NCBI GenBank assembly: GCA_016702305.1
Contig: JADJEH010000008.1
Span: 30,328 to 94,327 of the forward strand
Origin: a bacterium
GTDB taxonomy: Bacteria > Electryoneota > RPQS01
Length of the DNA stretch: 64,000 nucleotides
Reading direction: 5' to 3'
Of this stretch, positions 35,901-45,939 are shown one piece after another. Every line of letters starts with the position of its first letter. The first letter of the stretch is position 1. Both the position numbers and the translations under genes were made by a program. A model generated the notes under the pieces. It worked only from the letters and a program-made list of their open reading frames with translations, was not told the DNA's origin and did no database searches.

Positions 35901-38900
35901 CGCAAGTGGTCGGTAAGCCGTCGTATTGACCGGACGAGTGGCACTGCTGACAGGTGGCCGTGACATGCTGTCCCGTCAGCGGGAACTGCGTGCTGTTGTG
36001 GTTAAACGTCGCATCCCAGTTGCTGGTCGTATGGCACGTCTGGCAGGTCGTCGGGAACTGCGCCGCCTCGTGATCGGGATCATCCGTGCCGTTGTAATCG
36101 GCCAAGTGGCAACTGACGCAAGTGGTCGGTAAGCCGTCGTATTGACCGGACGAGTGGCACTGCTGACAGGTCGCCGTGACATGCTGTCCCGTCAGCGGGA
36201 ACTGCGTGCTGTTGTGGTTAAACGTCGAGTCCAATTTGAAGTAGAGTGACAAGTCTGGCAGGTCGTCGGGAACTGCGCCGCCTCGTGGTCGGGATCATCC
36301 GTGCCAGTGTAATCGGCTAAGTGACAACTGACGCAAGTGGTCGGTAAGCCGTCGTATTGACCGGACGAGTGGCACTGCTGACATGTGGCCGTGACATGCT
36401 GTCCGGTCAGCGGGAACTGCGTGCTGCTATGGTTAAACGTCGCATCCCAGTTGCTGGTCGTATGGCACGTCTGGCACTGGTTCGGGAAGCCTGCCGCCTC
36501 GTGATCGGGATCATCCGTGCCGTTGTAATCGGCCAAGTGACAACTGACGCAAGTGGTGGGTAAGCCGTCGTATTGACCGGACGAGTGGCACTGTTGACAG
36601 GTCGCCGTGACATGCTGTCCCGTCAGCGGGAACTGCGTGCTGTTGTGGTTAAACGTCGAGTTCCAATTTGAAGTAGAGTGACAAGTCTGGCAGGTCGTCG
36701 GGAACTGCGCCGCCTCGTGGTCGGGACTCGTTGTGCCGTTGTAATCGGCCAAGTGGCAATCAATACACTGGCTCGGTGTGCCCTCGAAGACGCCGCCGAC
36801 GTGGCACTGTTGACACGACGCCTGAACGTGCTGCCCGGTCAACGGGAACGCGGTAGCGTTGTGGTCGAAGGCCTGATCCCAGGCTTCGGTCGTGTGACAG
36901 TCGAGACACTGCGTGCCGATGCCGGTAGCCTCGTGGTCGGGACTCGTGGTGCCATTGTAGTCGGCCAAGTGGCAATCAACGCACTGGCTCGGTGTGCCCT
37001 CGAAGACGCCGCCGACATGGCACTGCTGACACGACGCCTGAACGTGCTGCCCGGTCAACGGGAAGCTCGTGCTGTTGTGGTCAAAGGCCTGATCCCACGA
37101 CTCGGTCGTGTGACAATCAAGGCACTGCGTGCCGATGCCGGTGGCCTCGTGATCGGGGCTCGTGGTGCCGTTGTAGTCAGTCAAGTGGCAATCAATACAC
37201 TGGCTCGGTGTGCCTTCGAAGACGCCGCCGACGTGGCACTGCTGGCACGACGCCTGAACGTGCTGCCCGGTCAGCGGGAACGCCGTAGCGTTGTGGTCGA
37301 AGGCCTGATCCCAGGCTTCGGTCGTGTGACAGTCGAGACACTGCGAGCCGATGCCGGTGGCCTCGTGATCGGGGCTCGTGGTGCCGTTGTAGTCAGCCAA
37401 GTGGCAATCAATACACTGGCTCGGCGTGCCCTCGAAGATACCGCCGACGTGGCACTGCTGACAGGTCGCTTGAACGTGCTGCCCGGTCAACGGGAAGCTC
37501 GTGCTGTTGTGGTCGAAGGCCTGATCCCACGACTCGGTCGTGTGACAATCAAGGCACTGCGTGCCGATGCCGGTAGCCTCGTGGTCGGGACTCGTTGTTC
37601 CGTCATAGTCAGCCAAGTGGCAATCAAAACACTGGCTCGGCGTGCCCTCGAAGATACCACCGACGTGGCACTGCTGACAGGTCGCTTGAACGTGCTGCCC
37701 GGTCAACGGGAAGCTCGTGCTGTTGTGGTCAAAGGCCTGATCCCACGACTCGGTCGTGTGACAATCAAGGCACTGCGTGCCGATGCCGGTAGCCTCGTGG
37801 TCGGGACTCGTTGTGCCGTTGTAATCGGCCAAGTGGCAATCCATGCACTGGCTCGGCGTGCCTTCGAAGATACCACCGACGTGGCACTGTTGACACGACG
37901 CCTGAACGTGCTGCCCGGTCAACGGGAACGCGGTAGCGTTGTGGTCGAAGGCCTGATCCCAGGCTTCGGTCGTGTGACAGTCAAGGCACTGCGTGCCGAT
38001 GCCGGTAGCCTCGTGATCGGGACTCGTTGTGCCGTTGTAGTCGGCCAAGTGGCAATCAACGCACTGGCTCGGCGTGCCCTCGAAGATGCCGCCGACGTGG
38101 CACTGTTGACACGACGCCTGAACGTGCTGCCCGGTCAACGGGAACGCGGTAGCGTTGTGGTCGAAGGCCTGATCCCAGGCTTCGGTCGTGTGACAGTCAA
38201 GGCACTGCGTGCCGATGCCGGTAGCCTCGTGATCCGGGCTCGTTGTGCCGTTATAGTCAGCCAAGTGACAATCAACGCACTGGCCTGGTGTGCCCTCGAA
38301 GACGCCGCCGACGTGGCACTGCTGGCAGGTCGCTTGAACGTGCTGCCCGGTAAGCGGGAACGCGGTAGCGTTGTGGTCGAAGGCCTGATCCCAGGCTTCG
38401 GTCGTGTGACAATCGAGACACTGCGTGCCGATGCCGGTGGCCTCGTGATCGGGGCTCGTGGTGCCGTTGTAGTCAGTCAAGTGGCAATCAATACACTGGC
38501 TCGGTGTGCCCTCGAAGACGCCGCCGACGTGGCACTGTTGACACGACGCCTGAACGTGCTGCCCGGTCAACGGGAACGCGGTAGCGTTGTGGTCGAAGGC
38601 CTGATCCCAGGCTTCGGTCGTGTGACAGTCGAGACACTGCGTGCCGATGCCGGTAGCCTCGTGGTCGGGACTCGTTGTGCCGTTGTAGTCAGCCAAGTGG
38701 CAATCAACGCACTGGCTCGGCGTGCCCTCGAAGACGCCGCCGACATGGCACTGCTGACACGACGCCTGAACGTGCTGCCCGGTCAACGGGAAGCTCGTGC
38801 TGTTATGGTCGAAGGCCTGATCCCAGGCTTCGGTCGTGTGACAATCAAGACACTGCGTGCCGATGCCGGTGGCTTCGTGGTCGGGGCTCGTGGTGCCGTT

Positions 38901-40915
38901 GTAGTCAGTCAAGTGGCAATCAATACACTGGCTCGGTGTGCCCTCGAAGACGCCGCCGACGTGGCACTGCTGGCACGACGCCTGAACGTGCTGCCCGGTA
39001 AGCGGGAACGCGGTAGCGTTGTGGTCGAAGGCCTGATCCCAGGCTTCGGTCGTGTGACAGTCGAGACACTGCGTGCCGATGCCGGTGGCCTCGTGATCGG
39101 GGCTCGTGGTGCCGTTGTAGTCAGTCAAGTGGCAATCAATACACTGGCTCGGCGTGCCCTCGAAGATACCGCCGACGTGGCACTGCTGACAGGTCGCTTG
39201 AACGTGCTGCCCGGTCAACGGGAAGCTCGTGCTGTTGTGGTCGAAGGCCTGATCCCACGACTCGGTCGTGTGACAATCAAGGCACTGCGTGCCGATGCCG
39301 GTGGCCTCGTGGTCGGGACTCGTGGTGCCGTTGTAGTCGGCCAAGTGGCAATCAACGCACTGGCTCGGCGTACCTTCGAAGATACCACCGACGTGGCACT
39401 GTTGACACGACGCTTGAACGTGCTGCCCGGTCAACGGGAACGCGGTAGCGTTGTGGTCGAAGGCCTGATCCCAGGCTTCGGTCGCGTGACAGTCAAGGCA
39501 CTGCGTGCCAATGCCGGTGGCCTCGTGATCGGGGCTCGTTGTGCCATCATAATCGGCCAAGTGACAATCAACGCACTGGCTTGGTGTGCCCTCGAAGACG
39601 CCGCCGACGTGGCACTGCTGACACGACGCCTGAACGTGCTGGCCAGTAAGCGGGAAGCTCGTGCTACTATGGTCGAAGGCCTGATCCCAGGCTTCGGTCG
39701 TGTGACAATCAAGACACTGCGTGCCGATGCCGGTGGCCTCGTGGTCGGGGCTCGTTGTTCCGTTGTAGTCGGCCAAGTGGCAATCAACGCATTGGCTTGG
39801 CGTGCCCCTGAGAATTCCGCTGACATGACATTCTTTGCAACCAACCTGTAAATGCGCACCCGTCAGTTCATACGGTGTGTCCAAATTGTGCTCGAAGGTC
39901 GCATCCCAACTCTGCGCAGTATGACACGATTGGCAATCATGCGGAAGTTGAATCTCTGCATGGTCCGGGGTGTCCGTAATCTCATAGTCGGCCGCGTGAC
40001 ACGACCAGCACGACTCATTGAGTCCATCAAACAGACCTCCACCGTGGCATTCCGTGCAACTCGTTTCTACATGACGACCCGTCAGCGGAAAGTCCGAAAC
40101 CTGATGATTGAAGTCGGACGCCCAGTTGGACGTTGTGTGACACTGCGAACAGCCATGCGGGAAGTCAAGCGATACATGATTAGGCGCCATGGTCGCGGCA
40201 AAGTCGTCGCGATGACAATCTACGCACACCGCCGACGCGATCGCAAAGGAGTTTTCGCCATGACACTCCGCACATCGGCGGTTCGCATGTCCACCGGTGA
40301 GCGGGAAGGAGGTCGAGTGCACGAACTCGTTCGACCGCCAATCCGTGATCCGGGTGTCGTGACAGCTCTCGCAGGAAGCAGAAAACCCAGCCATGGTGTG
40401 GCTGGGATCGGTAGTTTCTCATAGTCGTCCAAATGGCACGCCACACAAGCCGTCTCAAGTCCGGCCATCTGGCCGTTTGCATGACACGACTGACAATCAA
40501 GCCGGGCGTGTTGTCCGACCAGCGGGAATCGCGTCTCGGCGTGCTTGCTCTGCATCGTCAGACGCTCGTCCCAGCCGTTGGTAGCGTGACACTTCTCGCA
40601 ACTGTTGCCAAATTGTCCGGTGTGTACATCGGCATGGCAGGAAACACACGCCGTTTGTGCGTCCGCGAAAACCAAATTCGTGTGGCACGACAAACAAGAA
40701 GTTCCCGCATGGCGGCCGGCCAAGGGGAACTTCGTGGAATCATGGGAAAATGGCAGGGGCGATAGCAACGGCGTCCACCCGGAAACCGAGTGACAGATGT
40801 TGCAATCTTGCAACAAATTGCCATGCGGGTTGGCGGGCTCTCCACTCGCGGAAACCACCACCCACAGGCAAAGTGCGGCACACAGCACCGATCTATGCAA
40901 AAGTCGGCCGATCAT
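32956..40915 (-). CDS. Giant tandem-repeat multiheme c-type cytochrome (about 109 CXXCH), several frame breaks
   Basis: About 2,650 codons. The start at ATG 40915 has TTGGAGAAG upstream and a signal peptide (MIGRLLHRSVLCAALCLWVV...ASG). The N-terminal 375 residues hold 14 CXXCH sites of varied context. Then 31 tandem 72-residue units follow, each with three CXXCH, then two last sites ('CTHCH', 'CYGCH'). Each unit also has three isolated His (in PDHEA, F(D/N)H and LTGQH), enough for bis-His ligation of its three haems. Units fall into class A ('TGIGTQCLDCHTTEAWDQAF') and class B ('AAQFPTTCQTCHTTSNW'). Frame breaks lie at about 40390, 36232, 35845, 34510 and 34205-34345; both sides of each read on in adjacent frames. 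An exported electron carrier or wire is likely. Whether it is intact depends on resolving the indels. Confidence 0.85.
33112..39794 (-). repeat. 31 tandem 216-bp units within the cytochrome gene
   Basis: Unit 1 starts at 39794 (Q-C-V-D-C-H) and unit 31 at 33327 (I-C-F-D-C-H); the spacing is 30 x 216 minus 13 bases. Units 1-14 are class A, unit 15 (about 36775) is a hybrid with a class A first haem block and class B remainder, units 16-30 are class B, and unit 31 is a divergent cap. Neighbouring units are almost identical in DNA, with synonymous sites also conserved, which indicates recent amplification or ongoing gene conversion. Unit 26 (about 34205-34345) is 18 bases short through several small deletions. 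Confidence 0.9.
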
Positions 40916-40946
40916 CTTCTCCAAGACTTCTGTGCGATAAAACACA

Positions 40947-40981
40947 AAAGTCACTTATTACATCGAAAAGTCAGTAATTAT
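40947..40981 (-). promoter_or_regulatory. 15-bp direct repeat upstream of the cytochrome gene
   Basis: AAAAGTCACTTATTA and AAAAGTCAGTAATTA (plus-strand reading) start 20 bases apart, two helical turns, just 32 bases before the cytochrome start codon. The layout suits a dimeric regulator binding at the promoter; the regulator is unknown. Confidence 0.4.
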
Positions 40982-41321
40982 TAATCATGGCGGAAACTGG
41001 TTACCGGGGTGAGTCAGAGTGAAGGCAACAAATGTACCGACTTAACCCATCTCGAAACCAGAGCGTGTTCACTCCGGTCAATATATGCCATATCGAATGA
41101 TAAAGCAAGATGTCATCAAGCCCGAGTGAAGAAACTCAACCCAGAGAAAGGTGGGCCCCGAGGGCATCCAGATTTCCTCCAGACGTACCATAGTGAACAG
41201 GAACGTCGCTGAGGATTCCCGCGCGTTTCTTAATGCAACCCGTTACCCGACTCGGGCGTTACACCAGTGATCCAACAATAATTACCCACAGGCGCCTTGC
41301 TGAACTTAGGAATTCGTGGCC
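40982..41321. other. Divergent intergenic region between cytochrome and ankyrin genes
   Basis: About 340 bases without a convincing gene. The ORF at 41009-41212 has no ribosome site and no familiar motif. Confidence 0.5.
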
Positions 41322-41350
41322 TTGACAAGCGGTTCGTGGCTTCGTATCTT
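41322..41350 (+). promoter_or_regulatory. Sigma-70 promoter of the ankyrin gene
   Basis: TTGACA (41322-41327) and TATCTT (41345-41350) with a 17-base spacer. The start site would be near 41357, about 30 bases before the ATG. Confidence 0.7.
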
Positions 41351-41389
41351 TGGGTGTTGCAGCAATTCAACATGTGAGGACTGTGCGAA

Positions 41390-41932
41390 ATGATGGCTTT
41401 TCTATGGCTTGCTGTTCTGGCGCTTGGGTGTTTCGGCGTTGGATCCGCATCGGCACAGATGGAGATTTTTGAAGCCGCGAAAACCGGGGATATTGTGCGC
41501 GTCGAACAGCTACTCGAATCCGAGCATTCCGCGTTGGATTACGATGTCAACGGCTCGACAATTTTGCATTACGCGGCAAGCGGCGGCCAAGCGAAGATCG
41601 CCGCGCTGCTGATTGCCCGCGGCGCGGACGTGAACGCCGCGAACAAAGACGGCTTCACCCCGCTGCACAATTGCGCTCTGAGTGGAAACAGCGAAACCGC
41701 CGTAACGCTGCTCGGCGGCGGCAGCATTCTCTACGCTCGCGACAACAATGAAATGACACCCCTGCATCTGTGCGGACTGAGCAACAACGTGGATGTTGCC
41801 AAGATCCTCGTGGGTCATGGTGCAGATGTCAACGACAAGACATCCACGCTGTGGACTCCGCTGCGGGTCGCTGAGTACAAATCCAACAAGGAGCTGATCG
41901 AATGGTTGCGGGCGCAGGGTGCGAACGAATAG
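41390..41932 (+). CDS. Exported ankyrin-repeat protein
   Basis: 180 residues. Signal peptide (MAFLWLAVLALGCFGVGSASA) and then four ankyrin repeats of 33 residues: 'DVNGSTILHYAASGGQAKIA', 'NKDGFTPLHNCALSGNSETA', 'DNNEMTPLHLCGLSNNVDVA', 'TSTLWTPLRVAEYKSNKELI'. Each has the TPLH-type turn and the helix pair. It acts as a protein-binding scaffold in the periplasm; the partner is unknown. GAGGA lies 10 bases upstream of ATG 41390. It is monocistronic, with its own promoter and the terminator at 42132-42166. Confidence 0.85.
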   Translation: MMAFLWLAVLALGCFGVGSASAQMEIFEAAKTGDIVRVEQLLESEHSALDYDVNGSTILHYAASGGQAKIAALLIARGADVNAANKDGFTPLHNCALSGNSETAVTLLGGGSILYARDNNEMTPLHLCGLSNNVDVAKILVGHGADVNDKTSTLWTPLRVAEYKSNKELIEWLRAQGANE

Positions 41933-42228
41933 TTAGTTCGCGCGCTGGCTCGACAGTTCTCGATGTCACGGTCCTGTTCGTGGCGGGCGGTGGGGCGGAG
42001 TTCGATAGCAGCACATCGCTTTGGCGGATTAGTGACTAAAGCTAATTTCGTGGCGTTCTTGTTGATTATTATTGCCTTACGTTAAGTTATTGAGACGCTG
42101 CGGCGTCATCGCGCAGCGCAGATGATCTGGGAAAGCCCCGATAAGCGATTGTTTATTGGGGCTTTTGTGTTGTTGCGCCCGTTGGCCAGTGTCATGGCGC
42201 TGAGTCCATTTTAGTCGGCATATTTTGG
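41933..42228. other. Intergenic region after the ankyrin gene
   Basis: Contains the ankyrin-gene terminator and nothing else recognisable before the operator at 42229. Confidence 0.5.
42132..42166 (+). terminator. Terminator after the ankyrin gene
   Basis: AAAGCCCCgATAA / TTATtGGGGCTTTT stem, followed by GTGTTGTT. Confidence 0.75.
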
Positions 42229-42259
42229 TCAGGCAATTTTCAGATTTACTGACGATATT
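42229..42259 (+). promoter_or_regulatory. Direct-repeat operator and -10 of the two-component operon
   Basis: TCAGGCAATTT and TCAGATTTACT form a repeat with an 11-base period (42229 and 42240), followed by a -10-like GATATT at 42254-42259. The same layout, with TTCAGG-N5-TTCA, recurs before the PepSY and lipoprotein genes. Confidence 0.45.
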
Positions 42260-42288
42260 GGGATTAGACGGGATTTAACAGCGTGGCC

Positions 42289-42966
42289 ATGAGAATTCTA
42301 CTTATTGAAGATGATCGCAAGATTGCCGAAGCGCTGCTAAAGAGTCTGCGCGCGGATGCGCATATTGTGGATCACGCACGCACGGGCGAGGACGGCGAAG
42401 AGCTGGCGTTCGTGAATCAGTATGATGTGATTCTGCTCGATATCATGTTGCCCCGGCAGGACGGCTGGCAGACGTGCCGCAATATTCGCGCGCAAGGTGT
42501 AGCTACACCCGTGCTGATGCTTACAGCACTGGGTGAAGTTGAAGACCGGGTGAAAGGGCTCAACTTGGGAGCAGATGACTATTTGACCAAGCCATTTCAT
42601 ACGGCCGAATTAGAGGCGCGGATGCGCGCGCTCGTACGGCGGCCTTCGTCGTCGCGCTCGGCGGTGTTGGAACAATTTGGCCTGCACATTGACTTGGAAC
42701 GGCGCTATGCAGAACGTGACGGCCGTGAACTTTCATTGACGACCCGCGAGTTCCGAATGCTTGAACTCTTCTTGCTGAATCCGGGCAGAGTGCTGTCGCG
42801 CGAGACGATCTCGGACCATTTGTGGGACATGAACTATGAGCCGCGCAGCAATGTGCTGGAAGCGTTCATCAAATCGTTGCGACAGAAGGTGGATCGCGGT
42901 TTTGCGCGACCGCTCATTCACACCGTGCGCGGTCTCGGGTATGTTTTCAAAGAAGAGACGGCGTAA
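42289..42966 (+). CDS. OmpR/PhoB-family response regulator
   Basis: 225 residues from ATG 42289; an in-frame GTG two codons earlier is possible. The receiver has 'IEDDRKIAEALLKSL', phosphoacceptor Asp in 'ILLDIMLPRQDGW' (about residue 51), 'LTALGE' and 'YLTKPFH'. The C-terminal winged helix has 'LSLTTREFRMLELFLLNPGR', 'SRETISDHLWDM' and 'LIHTVRGLGYVF'. This is a classic transcription regulator that binds 11-bp-spaced direct repeats. The kinase gene follows after 4 bases. The repeats at 42229, 44398 and 45940 are its likely sites, which would make it autoregulated. Confidence 0.92.
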   Translation: MRILLIEDDRKIAEALLKSLRADAHIVDHARTGEDGEELAFVNQYDVILLDIMLPRQDGWQTCRNIRAQGVATPVLMLTALGEVEDRVKGLNLGADDYLTKPFHTAELEARMRALVRRPSSSRSAVLEQFGLHIDLERRYAERDGRELSLTTREFRMLELFLLNPGRVLSRETISDHLWDMNYEPRSNVLEAFIKSLRQKVDRGFARPLIHTVRGLGYVFKEETA

Positions 42967-42970
42967 GCAC

Positions 42971-44384
42971 ATGCTCTCCGGAATGGGAATCAAATCCAGA
43001 ATCGTGGCGGCGAACACCCTCATGATTGGCATATTGCTTATCGGCTTCGTAGCGGTGACCTATACAAACATTCGGCACAGCGGCTTACGCAAACTCGATG
43101 CGGAACTTGCCATATTCGCGGCTAAGGTTTCCGAAGATGTCGCACAGGATATTGAAGACCATGAAGAGACCGACTTCGCCGAAGTTCGCGACTTTGCGCC
43201 GGACGGTTTGGCCGAGGGCGCGGGTACAGGTGTGGACTCGTAGCGGCGCGGTGACGCTCGCGGATTCAGTGTTGTCCTTGATAACCTCACAATTGCCGGG
43301 CGAATTTGATGAAGATGAAACGCTTGCCGAGACTGTCCTTCACAATGGCGCGAGCTTTCGAGTTTTCTGGCAACCGGTTGAGGTTGACGGTCGGTATCCC
43401 AATATCGTGCAGGCGGCAGCGTCCATGCACGAGCTTGAGGCCGAACTTTCGCGCTTGCTGTGGCTGTTTCTGGGAATGATCGCGATGGCGCTACTTCTAT
43501 CGGGTCTGGCGGCGCGGGTATTGATGAAGGTGGCGTTCCGGCCGATTGATCAGATGGCCGACGGCGCGCGGCTTCAGCGCGGAGCGCTTAGACCCGCGGG
43601 TGGATGTTCCTATCCCGATGATGAGGTGCGGAGACTTGCTGAGACACTGAACGGACTGTTGGCCCGCATTCAAACGGCGTTCGAGAGTCAACAGCAGTTC
43701 GTCGCCGATGCTTCGCATGAACTGCGCACGCCGCTGACGGTCATTCGCACGGAGCTCGAATTTGCAAGTCGCTCGCTTGACGGCGTGAAGTCGCGCGAGA
43801 GTGTCGTCAATGCGATTGCGGAAACCGAGCGGCTTGAGCGGCTGACCAATCAACTGTTGACGCTTGTCAGACTCGATTCGGGCAGGCATTCCGTTGATCG
43901 CGGCGCGGTGCGAGTGGACGATTTACTGCTGGACTGCCTAACTCAGGTCAGACCCAGGGCCTCTGTCAAGCGCGTGACCATGCAAGTGCACATTGCCGAG
44001 GTCCTGGAAACGACCGGTGACGCCGCTTTGCTCAGAAGTATGCTGCTGAACATCATCGAGAACGCCGTAAAATACTCGCCGGAGGACGCCACGATTCAGG
44101 TCGAACTCCGACGGCACGACTTGGATGAACGATTTCTGAAGATTGTGGTGACCGATGCGGGGCCGGGTATTCCCGAAGAAGAGCAGGAGCATGTCTTTCG
44201 CCGATTCTATCGGGCGAAGGCGCAGCGCAGCGAGGCAAATGGCAGCGGGCTTGGTCTGGCGATTGCCAGAAACGTCATTGAGATCCACGGCGGTGAACTG
44301 TCGGTTATGAGCGCCGCGGGGCACGGCTCTAAGTTCACGGTGAAATTGCCCTGTATCGGCCATGAAAGCGAACGTGCCAAGTGA
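42971..44384 (+). CDS. Membrane sensor histidine kinase, one frame break
   Basis: About 470 residues when joined. TM1 ('IVAANTLMIGILLIGFVAV') is near the N-terminus. A periplasmic domain of about 130 residues contains the break at about 43220-43230: 'DFAPDGLAEGA' in the first frame continues as 'VQVWTRSGAVTLADSVLSLI' in the next. TM2 ('LLWLFLGMIAMALLLSGLAA') precedes HAMP, then HisKA ('QQFVADASHELRTPLTVIRT'), and HATPase with N-box 'NIIENAVKYS', G1 'DAGPGIPEEE' and G2 'GSGLGLAIARNVIEIHGG'. All catalytic motifs are intact. The architecture matches QseC/CusS-type kinases paired with OmpR-family regulators. Confidence 0.85.
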
Positions 44385-44397
44385 CTGGCGGAGCAAT

Positions 44398-44427
44398 TTC
44401 AGGTTTCGTTCAGGAACAGAACATTGT
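44398..44427 (+). promoter_or_regulatory. Direct-repeat operator before the PepSY-like gene
   Basis: TTCAGG-TTTCG-TTCAGG (44398-44414), period 11. A weak -10-like CATTGT follows at 44422. Confidence 0.5.
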
Positions 44428-44535
44428 AGCGCGTTTCGTGAAGTCAGGAGATATTCATATCGCCGGGCGATATTGAGGGTGACAGCGCCACCTATATGGG
44501 TGGGCTTACGATCACTTGAAGAAAAGGAAACAGAC

Positions 44536-45066
44536 ATGAAAAATCTCACAAGCGTCCTGCTCGCAGCGATCATCGCGCTCGTGCTTGTCGGATCAGCGCT
44601 CCCCGCGCTGGCAAAGGCAGCCAAAGGCACGGGAACGGCGAAGGAAGTGTCGCAACCCGAACTGCCGATGGCGGTGACACAGTCACTGCAGATGGCCTTC
44701 CCCGGAGCCGTGATAACAGAAGTGTCCAAGGAAAATGAGAACAACGTGCAGGTCTATGACATTGAGACGCGCGACGGCATGATCGAGCGCGACCTGATCT
44801 TTGGGCTTGACGGGACGCTTCTGGAAGTGGGCGAGCACATTCCCGCCGCTGATTTGCCCGCGGCGGTGCGGGACGCGACGAACAAGGCCTTTCCCGGCGG
44901 TTCGATAACCGAAGCCGAGCGGAAGACCATTGGTGGTACGATGCGCTACGATGTTACCGTCCAAAGCGGCGGAGCATCACACGAGTTGTATTTCTCACCC
45001 GCCGGCGCAATTCTGAACGTGACTGACGATGAAGACGACGGCGGCGATGACGGAGATGATGACTAA
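44536..45066 (+). CDS. Exported PepSY-like protein
   Basis: 176 residues. The start is chosen at ATG 44536 (AAAAGGAAACAGAC upstream), which opens a signal peptide (MKNLTSVLLAAIIALVLVGS...ALA). The mature part has two PepSY-like halves: 'AVTQSLQMAFPGAVITEVSK' with 'VYDIETRDGMIERDLIFGLD', and 'AVRDATNKAFPGGSITEAER' with 'YDVTVQSGGASHELYFSPAG'. The tail is acidic (DDEDDGGDDGDDD). PepSY-like domains are periplasmic and often modulate proteases or two-component signalling. Its gene lies directly after the kinase gene and behind the shared operator, so it is a likely target and possible feedback element of that system. It overlaps the next gene's start. Confidence 0.75.
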   Translation: MKNLTSVLLAAIIALVLVGSALPALAKAAKGTGTAKEVSQPELPMAVTQSLQMAFPGAVITEVSKENENNVQVYDIETRDGMIERDLIFGLDGTLLEVGEHIPAADLPAAVRDATNKAFPGGSITEAERKTIGGTMRYDVTVQSGGASHELYFSPAGAILNVTDDEDDGGDDGDDD

Positions 45067-45863
45067 GCCGTCGGCGATGCGCAGCCGCGCGGCGATTGCG
45101 GCACTCGTGCTGAGTCTCGTGGTGTCCGTGTCTCCCTCCGAAGCCCGAGTGCTGAAGTCAATCGGCAAGTCTTTGCAGTCGAGTGAGCAGACGTTCACGA
45201 TCGGCGGCGGACTCGACTTTCAATCGGACGAGGGCGAAGATGAGTACGATTTGTCGTTGCTGGCTGAGTACGGTTTCACGGAAGACCTCAAGGCCGCGTT
45301 CGAACCGAACTTCATCTATATCAGAGGCAGTGCTGGGAGCATCAACGGCTTGGGCGAGTTTGAGGCTTCGCTGAACTACGACTTCTACGAGATTGAGGAA
45401 CCGGAATTGGGACTATCAGCGCTGGCGTTGATCAAGCTCCCGACTGCTTCACAAAGCGAACTGGGCACGGGCGAGACTGATTTCACCCCTCGGCATCAGC
45501 GCAAGTCATGAGTTTGAGGGTGCGGACGCGGACTTTGAGGCACTCTACACATTCGTCGGCGATCCGCCGGGCGAACAGCTTCAGAACTCGATCGAGTTCA
45601 TTCTGGCGAGCGAGTGGTACGCTTCCAGCGTTCTAAGTCTGATGGCTGAACTGTCCGCCATTGATGGTGCGGGACGGTCGCATACTCATGCGGGAAGCGT
45701 CCAGGGCCTGGCGGGACGCGAGGACAGCAGCGAGCGATCCGTGACGCTGGGTTTGTCTGAACGCATAGGTGCGGGAATGAAACTCGCACAGGGAGTTGTC
45801 TACGTCTTGGACGGCACACTTCAGGCCGTCGTCGCCTGGGAGTGGGCGCTCGGCGGACATTAA
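45056..45863 (+). CDS. Small outer-membrane barrel-like protein, one frame break
   Basis: About 268 residues when joined. Starts at 45056 or 45059 are possible; the latter opens MTKPSAMRSRAAIAALVLSL, a signal peptide ending near SEA. The mature part is rich in alternating strands ('TFTIGGGLDFQSDEGEDEYD', 'DLKAAFEPNFIYI', 'GEFEASLNYDFYEI'). Near 45484-45489 (a CCCC run) the frame breaks after 'ELGTGETDFT'; removing one C gives 'LGISASHEFEGADADFEALY', 'FILASEWYASSVLSLMAELS' and an end at 45863 (VVAWEWALGGH). This resembles transporter-type barrels that report surface antigens or solute channels (the 'meta-pathway of phenol degradation' outer-membrane fold), but I do not assign a family firmly. 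Confidence 0.6.
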
Positions 45864-45887
45864 CACTCTCGCAACAGCATTGCAACT

Positions 45888-45920
45888 CGCATGAGGCGGT
45901 CCACTGGACCGCCTCATGCG
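45888..45920 (+). terminator. Terminator after the barrel gene
   Basis: Perfect 15-bp stem CGCATGAGGCGGTCC / GGACCGCCTCATGCG with a 3-base loop, then TTCTCAT. Confidence 0.7.
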
Positions 45921-45939
45921 TTCTCATCGGCCGAGAATC

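Noticed and set aside
33396..36613. A ladder of 68-codon ORFs on both strands
   Set aside because: They repeat every 216 bases and are shadows of the tandem cytochrome units in other frames.
33112..39794. Regular repetition that might suggest a CRISPR array
   Set aside because: The units are 216 bp, have no unique spacers and encode haem-binding protein sequence; no cas genes are present.
36678..39851. A 1,057-codon open frame on the plus strand, opposite the cytochrome
   Set aside because: The 216-bp repeat length is a multiple of three, so one stop-free antisense unit stays stop-free in every copy. The translation is a repeated low-information string without known domains, while the minus strand encodes regular CXXCH motifs.
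41009..41212. 67-codon ORF before the ankyrin gene
   Set aside because: No ribosome site, no hydrophobic or domain pattern, and it lies upstream of the clear ankyrin promoter with no terminator of its own.
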